Positions 53,342 through 62,464 of a stretch of DNA of 64,000 nucleotides are shown in pieces. The notes under the pieces were generated by a model. The model searched no databases. It was not told where the DNA came from and was given only the letters and a program-made list of their open reading frames with translations. Position 1 is the first letter of the stretch; the number at the start of each line of letters is the position of its first letter. Made by a program: the position numbers and the translations under genes. The stretch is from Ewingella allii (GTDB lineage Bacteria > Pseudomonadota > Gammaproteobacteria > Enterobacterales > Enterobacteriaceae). The DNA lies in assembly GCF_044430645.1 (NCBI RefSeq), contig NZ_JAWUDN010000006.1:214974-278973 (forward strand), given 5' to 3'.

Positions 53342-53992
53342 TTGACCTTTTCAATCGTAGCGCGGGACCAAAAAACGGGAGCACTGGGCGTTGCCAGCGC
53401 CACGGCGGGCCCGGCGGTGGGCGCGCTGGTGACCCATGGGCGATCGCAAGTTGGCGCTATTGCTACCCAAGCCATGACCAACCCACTTTACGGCGAGCGC
53501 GGACTGGCATTGCTCCGACAAGGCGCAGACGCCGCTTTGACCTTAAAAAACTTGTTGGCCGAAGACTTCAACCGCCAGATGCGTCAGGTGCTGATTATTG
53601 ATAATCAGGGCAAGATGGCGCATTGGAGCGGCGGAGAGTGCGGTCCGTGGGCCGGCAGTTTGGCGGGGGATTCGTGCGTGGTCGGCGGTAACTTGCTCAC
53701 CGGCGCCAGCACGCTGTCCGACATGCTGGAAAGTTATGACCAAAACGGCGATTTACCCTTTGCTGATCGCCTTCTCAGCGCCATGTTCGCCGGTGCGCAG
53801 GCCGGTGGAGACAAGCGCGGGCTGAAGTCAGCGGCGCTAAAAATTTGGCACGATCGCGAATATCCCAGCGTTGATCTGCGTGTTGATTGGTCTGATCTCC
53901 CCCTTGCCGAATTGGCCGAAATCCTCCAGCAAACCCGCCAGCCTTCCTACGCCGACTTCTTCGCCTCTCTACCTAAAGGCCATGTAGGTTAA
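53342..53992 (+). CDS. DUF1028 (putative Ntn-hydrolase) protein
   Basis: A 216-residue DUF1028 protein, predicted to have the N-terminal-nucleophile hydrolase fold. The opening TFSIVARDQKTGALGVASATAGPAVGALV and IATQAMTNPLYGERGLALLRQG are the family's most conserved parts. It uses a TTG start with GGGGGCGG upstream; no ATG fits the family N-terminus. It is divergent from the peptide-binding protein gene by 161 bases. The activity is unproven; amidase or peptidase action on the imported ligand is an inference. Confidence 0.88.
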   Translation: MTFSIVARDQKTGALGVASATAGPAVGALVTHGRSQVGAIATQAMTNPLYGERGLALLRQGADAALTLKNLLAEDFNRQMRQVLIIDNQGKMAHWSGGECGPWAGSLAGDSCVVGGNLLTGASTLSDMLESYDQNGDLPFADRLLSAMFAGAQAGGDKRGLKSAALKIWHDREYPSVDLRVDWSDLPLAELAEILQQTRQPSYADFFASLPKGHVG

Positions 53993-54005
53993 CGCGTCAT
54001 AAGAT

Positions 54006-54022
54006 TGCATTATGTTGGTGCA
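54006..54022 (+). promoter_or_regulatory. NtrC-type binding site upstream of nac
   Basis: TGCATTATGTTGGTGCA matches the NtrC consensus TGCACC-N5-GGTGCA in 15 of 17 positions counting the spacer, about 140 bases upstream of the predicted sigma-54 start site. A second weaker GGTGC lies at about 54036. Confidence 0.65.
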
Positions 54023-54128
54023 ATAGGATGTGAATGGTGCGCGTGTGGGAAGTAATTACTTATGCGATGATTGAGAAATTAAATATTAATTACAATGAGT
54101 TATATATATTTTTGTAATGATTGAGTTT

Positions 54129-54145
54129 TTGGCCCAGTTATTGCT
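54129..54145 (+). promoter_or_regulatory. Sigma-54 (-24/-12) promoter of nac
   Basis: TTGGCCC-AGTTA-TTGCT has the invariant GG and GC dinucleotides at the required spacing. It lies about 68 bases before the nac ATG. Confidence 0.8.
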
Positions 54146-54213
54146 CTCTTGATGTAGCTACTATGTTTGGCACCCCCTCAGGGGAACCTTTTCTGGCAAC
54201 GTGGAGAACAGTG

Positions 54214-54840
54214 ATGAACCTCAGACGCTTAAAGTACTTCGTGAAAATCGTCGATATCGGCAGCCTGACTCAGGCGGCAGAGGTTTTGCATATCGCCCAA
54301 CCTGCGTTGAGCCAGCAACTGGCGACGCTGGAAGGGGAGTTGCATCAGCAATTATTAATTCGCACTAAGCGTGGTGTAACCCCAACCGAGGCCGGAAATA
54401 TTCTTTACATGCACGCCCAGACGATTTTACGTCAGTGCGAGCAGGCGCATAGCGCCGTGAACTGTGCCGGTCAGGCACTCAGCGGGCAAGTGTCCGTCGG
54501 TTTGGCCCTCGGCAGCGCGGCACCCAACATGGCCGCCCAGTTGTTACAGGCCGTTCGCGAGCAGCACCCGCGCATTCTGTTGTATATCAACGAAAACTTT
54601 AACTCGACCCTCACCGAACTTGTCACCGAAGGTCGCATGGACATGGCAGTGATCGCCGAATCCCGCCCAGCCAAAGCCTTCTCCGTCGTCAGCGGCGCAT
54701 CAGCCCGCCGGTCGCACCAGCTAAAAGTTTCCACCACCCAACCTTTGTCACCTCCGGCGCAGGCGGTTTATAAGATTTTGCAGGAGCTGATGGCAGGGGA
54801 GAGCAGCCGTGTGGCAGAGCCTTTACTGGCCGTTGGGTAA
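54214..54840 (+). CDS. nac: Nac-type LysR regulator with internal deletion of the effector domain
   Basis: A 208-residue version of Nac (305 residues in E. coli). Residues 1-145 are close to E. coli Nac: LRRLKYFVKIVDIGSLTQAA, AQPALSQQLATLEGEL, TKRGVTPTEAG, and continue into the first part of the effector domain. After about residue 150 the sequence jumps, without loss of frame, to a segment matching the Nac C-terminal end (LSPPAQAVYKILQELM). About 95-100 effector residues are missing. The DNA-binding part is intact, so it may still repress or activate, independent of inducer. GTGATG at the start has weak GGAGAA upstream. Confidence 0.85.
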   Translation: MNLRRLKYFVKIVDIGSLTQAAEVLHIAQPALSQQLATLEGELHQQLLIRTKRGVTPTEAGNILYMHAQTILRQCEQAHSAVNCAGQALSGQVSVGLALGSAAPNMAAQLLQAVREQHPRILLYINENFNSTLTELVTEGRMDMAVIAESRPAKAFSVVSGASARRSHQLKVSTTQPLSPPAQAVYKILQELMAGESSRVAEPLLAVG

Positions 54841-54857
54841 GAGTCCGGTTTTGCGGT

Positions 54858-54904
54858 TTAAGGTCAAGGTCGTGGGCGTCTGCACACACCGACCAACTGG
54901 CCCA
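54858..54904. repeat. Fragment of the structured dispersed repeat
   Basis: TTAAGGTCAAGGTCGTGGGC...CACCGACCAACTGGCCC matches one end of copies A, B and C (17403, 18970s and 63979 regions). It sits between convergent nac and lsrK. Confidence 0.6.
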
Positions 54905-54912
54905 CCATCCCC

Positions 54913-56502
54913 TCATAACCCGGGTGCTTTCCACATCGACGTGGTCAACTGCCTATCTACCAGGCCCAACTGGTCGGCGTAAACGGCCTGCCAGTTGCTT
55001 TTCTGCAACAAATAAATCTCATGATTTGCCGCGTCGGGCTGATACTCCCTTTCCCAACGCACCAGCGATTCCCCGGTTTCCGCGAGGGTGGAGTAGACGC
55101 CCGCCGCGACGCCGGCCGCAATGGCGCAGCCCAGGGCGGTGGCTTCCTTCACGACCGGCACTTTTACCGGAATGCCGGTGACATCGCTGAGGATCTGGCA
55201 CCACAACTTGCCCTTCGAGCCGCCACCGGCGAATACCAGCGACTTGGCGCGAACGCCGGAAAACTCGGCAATCAGGTCCAGATTGCAGGCGGAGACGATG
55301 GCGGCATTCTCTTCCAGCGCGCGGAATAGCGTTTGCTTATTGCAGCGTTCGGGGTCAATCGACAAGTTGATGAAAGAGGGGGCGGCGTGATACCAGGTTT
55401 TAAAATGCATCGCGTCGGAGAAAATCGGTGTCACGCCCCATGAGCCGACCGGCACGCGGGCAGCCATGTCTTCTAATAATGAATAAGTGTCGACCCCCAA
55501 ACGCTGGGAGAGCAGCTTCTCTTCGGAGCAAAATGCGTCGCGGAACCAGCGCATCGTCAGGCCGGTGAAGAAGCTGATTGACTCGGCTTGCGCCATGCCG
55601 GGGATCACGTGCGGGTTGATGCGAATGTTCATTTCCGGGTCGGTGACGGGTTTTGGCAGATTAACCACTTGCTGCCAGAAGGTGCCGCCCAGCACCGCCG
55701 TCTGCCCGGCGCGCACCACGCCCAGCCCCAGCGTGCCGAGTTGCACATCGCCGCCGCCCATGCCCACCGGCGTACCGGCCTGCAGGCCGCTGGCTTCTGC
55801 CGCTTTGGCGGTGACTGAGCCAAGTCGGGTGCCGGTTTCCGCGACGGGAGAAAGCATATCGGCACGCAGCCCGGCCATGTCGAGCAGCTCAGGGCGCCAG
55901 TTGCGCGTGACGAGGTCTAACATGCCCGTTGTGCCCGCGTTGGACGGGTCAACCGCCAGCTCGCCGCTCAGCATATAGGCCAGCCAGTCGCTGATCATAG
56001 TCACGGTTGCCGCCTGACGGTAAATGTCCGGGCTATGGTGAGCCAGCCATAGCAGGCGCGGCATGGCGCTCAGTGCCAGCGTCTGGCCGGAGCACTCATA
56101 GACTTCGCGCTCGAATTCATAATCATGGATCTCTTTAAGCTCGGAGACTTCACGGCTGGCGCGAGCGTCAACGTTGGCGCAGGCCCAAATTGGCTCACCG
56201 GCTTTATTATAGAGAACGATGCCTTCGCGCATTGAGCAGGCGGCGACGGCGCGAATGCTCGAGGCGGGGATCTGTGCCTCATGCAGCGCCTGGCGGATAC
56301 ACTGGCAGGCCAACTGCCAGTTTTTACTCAGATCAAACTCCATTGAGCCGGGCACGTCCGGCACCGCAAGGTGGATCCACTCGGCCTGTCCCGCGGCTAT
56401 CTGCTCACCTTCGAGATTGAAAATAACCGCGCGAATGCTGCCCGTGCCGGCATCCAGTGCCATCAAATAAGCATCGTGTTTTGTCGCAGATGATGTGCTC
56501 AT
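54913..56502 (-). CDS. lsrK: Autoinducer-2 kinase LsrK
   Basis: A 529-residue FGGY-family kinase (530 in E. coli) that phosphorylates imported AI-2 to phospho-DPD, the inducer bound by LsrR. The N-terminal motif is YLMALDAGTGSIRAVIFNLEG, then SMREGIVLYNKAG and NVDARAS. The C-terminal nucleotide region has FAGGGSKGKLWCQILSDVTGIPV. The start at 56502 has GAGAGAGCG upstream; the open frame continues to 56556. It is 64 bases from lsrR on the same strand. Confidence 0.95.
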   Translation of the reverse strand: MSTSSATKHDAYLMALDAGTGSIRAVIFNLEGEQIAAGQAEWIHLAVPDVPGSMEFDLSKNWQLACQCIRQALHEAQIPASSIRAVAACSMREGIVLYNKAGEPIWACANVDARASREVSELKEIHDYEFEREVYECSGQTLALSAMPRLLWLAHHSPDIYRQAATVTMISDWLAYMLSGELAVDPSNAGTTGMLDLVTRNWRPELLDMAGLRADMLSPVAETGTRLGSVTAKAAEASGLQAGTPVGMGGGDVQLGTLGLGVVRAGQTAVLGGTFWQQVVNLPKPVTDPEMNIRINPHVIPGMAQAESISFFTGLTMRWFRDAFCSEEKLLSQRLGVDTYSLLEDMAARVPVGSWGVTPIFSDAMHFKTWYHAAPSFINLSIDPERCNKQTLFRALEENAAIVSACNLDLIAEFSGVRAKSLVFAGGGSKGKLWCQILSDVTGIPVKVPVVKEATALGCAIAAGVAAGVYSTLAETGESLVRWEREYQPDAANHEIYLLQKSNWQAVYADQLGLVDRQLTTSMWKAPGL

Positions 56503-56566
56503 AGTCGCTCTCTCATAACGGTTTTTGTCCATACCCGTTACCGCCGCGCAGAACACATCCTGCGCG

Positions 56567-57541
56567 TTAGTCGAGCAGCGCCAGCATCGCCTGCGCCGTG
56601 CTCTCTTCGGTAACCAGTGCGTTAATTCGTTTGCCTTTTAGCGCCGCGACAATCGCCTCGGCTTTTTCTACCCCGCCTGCGACGCCCAGCACGGTGGGGA
56701 TATTGGCCAATTCATCCGGCGAGACGGCAATCAGCTCGTCGTGAATGGCCATGTTTTCCGCCAGCTCGCCATTGCGCTGCATGAAGTAGCCGAGGATGTC
56801 GCCGACCGCGCCTTTGCGGCCAAAAATCAGTTGTTCGCCTTCGCTGATATAGCCCGAGCGCAGAATAGTGGCGTCGTGCTTCTGGTTTAGCGAGCCGATG
56901 CCGACGATAGCGATGTCCGCCGCGCAGGCCGCCAGCATCACGTCATGCACATTGCGCTCTTGGCGGAAAATCGCCGCGACGCTGGCCGAGGATGCCCGCA
57001 ACGGCGCGGGGATAATGCTTACGCCACAGGCCGCGTCGAGCTGGCCGATGCCGGTCATATAAGGGCCGACGCCGCCGGACAGCGTCACCATGCGGATCTG
57101 CTGTGAGCTGATAAAGCCGCTCAGGTGCTGCAAAGTGCTCATCGCGGTTTCGCCAAACCCCACTGCCAGCAGCTGATCGGGCTTAAGCAGCGTCATCAAC
57201 ATGTGCGCGGCACCCACGCCAAGACGGCTGCTCAGCACCCCTTCAGATAGCTGCGGCAACACGCGGACGTGCTGCAAATCAAAGCGATTTAGCAAGGTGT
57301 TTTCCAGCGCCAGACAACCCTCAAAGCGCGAGTTAATCTGCACGCGAATAACGCCCGACTGACGGCCTTTCTCCAGCAAACGCGAGACTTTCAGGCGCGT
57401 CAGCCCCAGTCGGTCACCGATCTCATTTTGGGTCAGGCCGTCGTGGTAATAGAACCACGCGGTACGTGCCAACAGCTCTTCTTCGCCCATGCCGTATTCC
57501 ATTGGGATAGTCAGGTCGGACTGCGTTGCTTTGTCATTCAT
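56567..57541 (-). CDS. lsrR: lsr operon repressor LsrR
   Basis: A 324-residue SorC-family repressor (317 in E. coli). HTH region: ARTAWFYYHDGLTQNEIGDRLGLTRLKVSRLLEKGRQSG. The ligand domain carries VTLSGGVGPYMTGIGQLDAA and RASSASVAAIFRQERN, matching the phospho-AI-2 pocket region of E. coli LsrR. The ATG at 57541 was chosen over an in-frame GTG at 57550. It is divergent from lsrA and followed by lsrK. Confidence 0.94.
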   Translation of the reverse strand: MNDKATQSDLTIPMEYGMGEEELLARTAWFYYHDGLTQNEIGDRLGLTRLKVSRLLEKGRQSGVIRVQINSRFEGCLALENTLLNRFDLQHVRVLPQLSEGVLSSRLGVGAAHMLMTLLKPDQLLAVGFGETAMSTLQHLSGFISSQQIRMVTLSGGVGPYMTGIGQLDAACGVSIIPAPLRASSASVAAIFRQERNVHDVMLAACAADIAIVGIGSLNQKHDATILRSGYISEGEQLIFGRKGAVGDILGYFMQRNGELAENMAIHDELIAVSPDELANIPTVLGVAGGVEKAEAIVAALKGKRINALVTEESTAQAMLALLD

Positions 57542-57663
57542 AGTGAACACTTATCAAAATGTAGATCAATTGTTCGTTAACAAAATGTTGTTAACTGTGA
57601 TGTGTATGGCAAATCGTGAATGATTGCTGTTCGAATCATATCGCAGAGTATATGGATTGAACA

Positions 57664-57744
57664 AACTGTGATCGCGGCTGAAGTTTTATTCGTCACCCGA
57701 GACTAGGCTTTTGAACAATATTAAATGATAAATACATTTGTTCA
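57664..57744. promoter_or_regulatory. lsr intergenic control region: candidate LsrR and CRP sites
   Basis: TGAACA at 57712 and its inverse TGTTCA at 57739 form an inverted repeat just before lsrA. TTGAACAA also occurs at 57657-57664. AACTGTGATC at 57664-57673 matches one CRP half-site; the other half is weak. E. coli lsr is repressed by LsrR and activated by cAMP-CRP from this position. Confidence 0.5.
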
Positions 57745-57774
57745 TTGAATGTGTTTTCACTCAGAGGCCCTTTC

Positions 57775-59325
57775 ATGCAGACAGACTCCCTCGACGCGTT
57801 ATTACAGGTTTCCGGTGTCAGCAAAGGTTTTTCCGGCGTGGCGGTACTGAAAAATATCGACTTCACCCTGCACGGCGGTGAGATCCATGCGTTGCTGGGA
57901 GGCAACGGCGCGGGGAAGTCCACTTTGATGAAAATCATCGCCGGGGTCGAGGTGGCGGACAGCGGCACGCTGTGGCTGAACGGCAAAATACAAACTGGCA
58001 TGACGCCCGCCAAGGCCCACCAGGCGGGGATCTATCTGGTGCCGCAGGAGCCGATGCTGTTCCCGAGCCTGACGGTAAAAGAGAACATTTTATTTCGTCT
58101 GCCCGCCCATCAGGCTCGCGGCGATAAGCTGAAACAGCGCCTTGAGCAGCTGGGCTGTACCTTGCCGCTTGGCGCACTGGCCGGAACGCTGGAAGTGGCC
58201 GACCAGCAGTTGGTGGAGATCCTGCGCGGGCTGATGCGCGACGCGCGGCTGCTGATCCTCGACGAACCCACCGCCTCGCTGACGCCTGCTGAATCCGCCC
58301 GGCTCTTTACTCAGGTGAAAAAGCTCACGGCGCAGGGCGTCGGGGTGGTGTTTATCTCCCACAAGCTGCCGGAAATTCGCCAAATTGCCGACCGCGTGAG
58401 CGTGATGCGCGACGGCAAAATTGCGCTCAGCGGCGCCCTGAGCGAACTCGACAACGAGCAGCTGATTCAGGCTATTACTCCGCAGGCCGCACAAACCGCG
58501 CTGCCCGCCGAACAGAAGCTGTGGCTGGATCTCCCCGGTTCGCGCCGCAACGCTGCGGCAGGCCAGCCGGTGCTACAGGTGGAAAACCTCACTGGCGAAG
58601 GCTTTATTGATATCTCTTTAACGGTGAATGCCGGAGAAATTGTCGGGCTGGCGGGCGTGGTCGGGGCCGGACGCACCGAGCTGGCTGAAACGCTGTATGG
58701 CCTGCGCGCGGCGCGGGGCGGGCAGGTGCGGCTGGCGGGGCGCGATATCACGTCGCTCAATACTCTGGCCCGGCTGGAACAGGGGCTGGTATACCTGCCC
58801 GAAGACCGTCAGGCCTCCGGCTTATACCTTGACGCGCCGCTGTCATGGAACACCACCTCGCTGACCTTTAACCGCACCGGCTGGTGGCTCAACCCCAAAC
58901 GCGAGGCCGCCGTGCTCGAACGCTACCACCGTGCGCTGGGCATTAGATATTCCCACGGCGAGCAGCACGCCCGCACGCTCTCCGGCGGCAACCAGCAAAA
59001 GCTGCTGATCGCCAAATGCCTGGAAGCCGCCCCGGCGCTGCTGATTGTCGATGAACCAACCCGTGGCGTGGACGTTTCCGCCCGCGCTGACATCTACCAA
59101 CTGCTGCAAAGCGTGGTGAAACAGAATGTCGCCGTGCTGCTGATCTCTTCCGATTTAGACGAGATAGAAGGGCTGGCGGACCGGGTTTTTGTCATGCATC
59201 AGGGGGAGATGAGCGGCGAGCTGCGCGGAGGCGACATTAACGTCAACGGCATCATGCATATCGCCTTCGGCAATGCTCACCAACCCGCGCCCGCCAAGGC
59301 TTTAGATGGAGAAGCGTCATGCTGA
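57775..59325 (+). CDS. lsrA: AI-2 import ATP-binding protein LsrA
   Basis: A 516-residue double ABC ATPase (511 in E. coli) of the RbsA type. The first domain has Walker A GGNGAGKST and Walker B LLILDEPTASLTP. The second has the degenerate GVVGAGRTE, as normal in this family, with signature LSGGNQQKLLIAK and VDEPTRGVDVSA. AGAGG precedes the ATG at 57775. It is the first gene of lsrACDBFG and overlaps lsrC by 7 bases. Confidence 0.95.
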   Translation: MQTDSLDALLQVSGVSKGFSGVAVLKNIDFTLHGGEIHALLGGNGAGKSTLMKIIAGVEVADSGTLWLNGKIQTGMTPAKAHQAGIYLVPQEPMLFPSLTVKENILFRLPAHQARGDKLKQRLEQLGCTLPLGALAGTLEVADQQLVEILRGLMRDARLLILDEPTASLTPAESARLFTQVKKLTAQGVGVVFISHKLPEIRQIADRVSVMRDGKIALSGALSELDNEQLIQAITPQAAQTALPAEQKLWLDLPGSRRNAAAGQPVLQVENLTGEGFIDISLTVNAGEIVGLAGVVGAGRTELAETLYGLRAARGGQVRLAGRDITSLNTLARLEQGLVYLPEDRQASGLYLDAPLSWNTTSLTFNRTGWWLNPKREAAVLERYHRALGIRYSHGEQHARTLSGGNQQKLLIAKCLEAAPALLIVDEPTRGVDVSARADIYQLLQSVVKQNVAVLLISSDLDEIEGLADRVFVMHQGEMSGELRGGDINVNGIMHIAFGNAHQPAPAKALDGEASC

Positions 59326-60383
59326 AACTGATTCAGAATAACCGTGAGCTCACCGCGCTATTGGCGATTGTCGCGCTGTTCGGCCTGCTGGGCGCGATGG
59401 ACAGCCAGTCGTTTAGCTTTCAGACGCTGGGGATGATTTTCGGCAGCGCGCAGATCCTCATGCTGCTGGCGATGGGCGCCACGCTGGTGATGCTGACCCG
59501 CAATATTGACGTCTCGGTCGGCTCGATAACCGGGCTGTGCGCGGTGTCGCTGGGTATTTTGCTTAATAGCGGCGTCGCTTTGCCGCTGGCCTGTCTGGCG
59601 ACGCTGGCAGTCGGGATTGCGGCGGGCTTGTTCAACGGCGTGCTGGTGGCGTGGCTGCGCATTCCGGCGATTGTCGCCACCCTCGGCACGCTGGGGTTGT
59701 ATCGCGGATTGATGCTGCTGCTGACCGGCGGTAAATGGATTGAGGGGCTGCCCGCTGACTTGAAATCGCTCTCTGCGCCGCTGGTGCTGGGCATTTCACC
59801 TCTCGGCCTGCTGGTGATTGTGCTGCTGTTAGCCATGTTCTGGATGCTGTCGCGCACGGCGTTTGGCCGCAGCTTCTACGCCGTTGGGGACAATCTACAG
59901 GGCGCGCGCCAGCTCGGCGTGCCGGTGAATCGCATGCGCATTCTGGCTTTCGGCATTAATGGCGCGATGGCGGCGCTGGCCGGGATTGTCTTCGCTTCGC
60001 AAATTGGTTTTGTGCCGAATCAAACCGGCAGCGGGCTGGAAATGAAAGCCATCGCTGCCTGCGTGCTGGGGGGCATTAGCCTGCTTGGCGGCACTGGCAG
60101 CATCGTTGGTGCGGTGCTGGGAGCCTACTTCCTGACGCAAATCGACAGCGTGCTGGTGCTATTGCGCCTGCCCGCGTGGTGGAACGACTTTATCGCGGGC
60201 GTAGTGCTGCTGGCGGTGCTGGTGTTTGACGGGCGTTTGCGTCAGGCCCTCGACAAAAACCTGCGCCGCCAGAAGTACGCTCGCTTCCAACCCAAAGCGG
60301 CGGTAGTCGAAAGAGCCAAAACCAAACCGTCGGAGCCGCGCACTTCCCGACGCATGAACGCCAATAAAAGCGGGGTGCTGTGA
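59319..60383 (+). CDS. lsrC: AI-2 import permease LsrC
   Basis: A 354-residue permease of the ribose/AI-2 type (342 in E. coli) with 8-10 membrane helices. The family loop region is MLTRNIDVSVGSITGLCAVSLG, and the C-terminal half has ACVLGGISLLGGTGSIVGAVLGAYFLTQID. The C-terminal tail is long and basic. It forms the membrane channel with LsrD. Overlaps lsrA at its start and lsrD at its end. Confidence 0.94.
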   Translation: MLKLIQNNRELTALLAIVALFGLLGAMDSQSFSFQTLGMIFGSAQILMLLAMGATLVMLTRNIDVSVGSITGLCAVSLGILLNSGVALPLACLATLAVGIAAGLFNGVLVAWLRIPAIVATLGTLGLYRGLMLLLTGGKWIEGLPADLKSLSAPLVLGISPLGLLVIVLLLAMFWMLSRTAFGRSFYAVGDNLQGARQLGVPVNRMRILAFGINGAMAALAGIVFASQIGFVPNQTGSGLEMKAIAACVLGGISLLGGTGSIVGAVLGAYFLTQIDSVLVLLRLPAWWNDFIAGVVLLAVLVFDGRLRQALDKNLRRQKYARFQPKAAVVERAKTKPSEPRTSRRMNANKSGVL

Positions 60384-61405
60384 TGAACAACCTGAAGCGT
60401 TACGGCTGGGAAGGGGCGCTGCTGGCCCTGCTGGTGATGGAGATCTTACTGTTTGGCTTTGCTAACCCGCGCATGCTGGACATTAACACGCTGCTGTTTA
60501 GCACCAGCGACTTCATCACCATTGGCATCGTCGCGCTGCCGCTGACCATGGTGATTGTCAGCGGCGGCATTGATATCTCTTTCGGCTCGACCATCGGCCT
60601 TTGCGCCATCGCGCTCGGCGTGCTGTGTCAGGCGGGCGTGCCCCTGCCACTGGCGATTGGCCTGACGCTGGTACTCGGCGCGGCCTGCGGTTTGCTCAAC
60701 GCCGCGCTCATCCTTTATACCGGGGTCAATCCGCTGGTGATCACCCTTGGCACCTTATACCTGTTTGGCGGCAGCGCACTGCTGCTTTCCGGGCTGGCGG
60801 GCGCGACCGGTTTCGAAGGCATTGGCGACTTCCCGGCGGCTTTTACCGATTTCGCTAACCGAGTGGTGCTGGGCTTGCCGATGCCGCTGCTGATTTTCCT
60901 TCTGGCAACGCTGTTCTTCTGGGCATTGATGCACCGCACCCGCACCGGCCGCAATGTGTTTCTGATTGGGCAAAACGCCCGCGTGGCGCGCTATGGCGCA
61001 CTGCCCGTCAGCCGCACGCTGTTTGCGCTGTATGGCATGACCGGGCTGGCCTCGGCGGTTGCAGCGATAGTCATGACCTCCTACTTCGGCTCGGCGCGCT
61101 CGGACCTCGGCGTCTCCTTGCTCATGCCTGCCATCACCGCAGTGGTGCTGGGCGGGGCGAATATTTACGGCGGTTCCGGCTCGGTGTTAGGCACCGCGCT
61201 GGCGACCTTGCTGATTGGTTATTTGCAACAAGGGCTGCAAATGGTCGGCATCTCCAGCCAAGTTTCCAGCGCACTCTCCGGCGCGCTGCTGATTCTGGTG
61301 GTGATTGGCCGTTCAGCCAGCCTCAACCGTGGCCTCCTTCGCAGTGTTTTCCAGCGCTATTACCGCCGCTGGTCTGCGCCTTCTGCTTCTCTGACCTCGA
61401 AATAA
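60383..61405 (+). CDS. lsrD: AI-2 import permease LsrD
   Basis: A 340-residue partner permease (330 in E. coli). It has the IVSGGIDISFGSTIGLCAIALG and AVVLGGANIYGGSGSVLGTALATLLIG segments that define the family. The ATG overlaps the lsrC stop by one base (TGATG). Its C-terminus is basic. Confidence 0.94.
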   Translation: MNNLKRYGWEGALLALLVMEILLFGFANPRMLDINTLLFSTSDFITIGIVALPLTMVIVSGGIDISFGSTIGLCAIALGVLCQAGVPLPLAIGLTLVLGAACGLLNAALILYTGVNPLVITLGTLYLFGGSALLLSGLAGATGFEGIGDFPAAFTDFANRVVLGLPMPLLIFLLATLFFWALMHRTRTGRNVFLIGQNARVARYGALPVSRTLFALYGMTGLASAVAAIVMTSYFGSARSDLGVSLLMPAITAVVLGGANIYGGSGSVLGTALATLLIGYLQQGLQMVGISSQVSSALSGALLILVVIGRSASLNRGLLRSVFQRYYRRWSAPSASLTSK

Positions 61406-61418
61406 TGTGGAGTGAATG

Positions 61419-62435
61419 ATGAAAACAACCGCGTGGAAAAACCTGTTCGCCGTCAGCGCATTGGCTGTGGTTTGTGCCAGCGCACAGGCCGCAGATCGCA
61501 TCGCCTTTATCCCGAAACTGGTCGGAGTTGGCTACTTCACCAGTGGCGGCAGTGGCGCAACGGCGGCGGGCAAGGAGCTGGGCATCGACGTGACCTACGA
61601 CGGCCCGACGGAGCCGAGCGTGTCGGGGCAGGTGCAGATGATCAATAACTTCGTCAATCAGGGCTATGGCGCCATCGTGGTCGCGGCGGTATCCCCCGAT
61701 GGACTCTGCCCGGCCTTAAAACGCGCCATGCAGCGCGGGGTGAAAGTCCTGACATGGGACTCGGACACCAAGCCCGAGTGCCGCTCGATTTATATCAACC
61801 AAGGCACGCCGCAGCAGTTAGGTTCCATGTTAGTGGACATGACCGCCAGCCAAGTGACCAAAGAGAAAGCCAAGGTGGCGTTCTTCTACTCCAGCCCGAC
61901 GGTGACCGACCAGAACCAGTGGGTGAAAGAGGCGAAAGCCAAAATCGCCAAAGAGCATCCGGGCTGGGAAATTGTCACCACGCAATATGGCTATAACGAC
62001 GCCACCAAGTCGCTACAAACCGCCGAGGGCATCATGAAATCGTGGAATGACCTCGACGCCATCATCGCCCCGGATGCCAATGCCTTGCCAGCGGCGGCGC
62101 AGGCGGCGGAAAACCTCGGGCGCAAGAATGTCGCCATCGTCGGCTTCAGCACGCCAAACGTTATGCGCCCGTACGTCGAGCGTGGCACGGTGAAACAGTT
62201 CGGCCTGTGGGACGTAGTGGCGCAGGGCAAAATCTCGGTGTATGTCGCCGAACAGCTGCTGAAGAAGGGCGAGCTGAACGTCGGCGACAAGCTGGATGTG
62301 CCGAAAATCGGGCAGGTAGAAGTCTCGCCGAACAGCGTGCAGGGCTACCAATATGAAGCCAAGGGCAACGGCATTGTTCTGCTGCCGGAGCGCGTAGTGT
62401 TCACCAAAGACAACATCGGTAAATACGATTTCTAA
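61419..62435 (+). CDS. lsrB: AI-2 periplasmic binding protein LsrB
   Basis: A 338-residue binding protein (340 in E. coli). The signal peptide ends SAQA, and the mature start ADRIAFIPKLVGVGYFTSGG carries the ligand-contact lysine. TWDSDT, PTVTDQNQW and GFSTPNVMR carry the other AI-2 contact residues known from Salmonella LsrB. All look intact, so it should bind the borate-free R-THMF form. The second of two adjacent ATGs was taken as start (GGAG at a spacing of 6). Confidence 0.95.
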   Translation: MKTTAWKNLFAVSALAVVCASAQAADRIAFIPKLVGVGYFTSGGSGATAAGKELGIDVTYDGPTEPSVSGQVQMINNFVNQGYGAIVVAAVSPDGLCPALKRAMQRGVKVLTWDSDTKPECRSIYINQGTPQQLGSMLVDMTASQVTKEKAKVAFFYSSPTVTDQNQWVKEAKAKIAKEHPGWEIVTTQYGYNDATKSLQTAEGIMKSWNDLDAIIAPDANALPAAAQAAENLGRKNVAIVGFSTPNVMRPYVERGTVKQFGLWDVVAQGKISVYVAEQLLKKGELNVGDKLDVPKIGQVEVSPNSVQGYQYEAKGNGIVLLPERVVFTKDNIGKYDF

Positions 62436-62464
62436 CATTAACGTCACTGTAAGGAGAACTTGAG

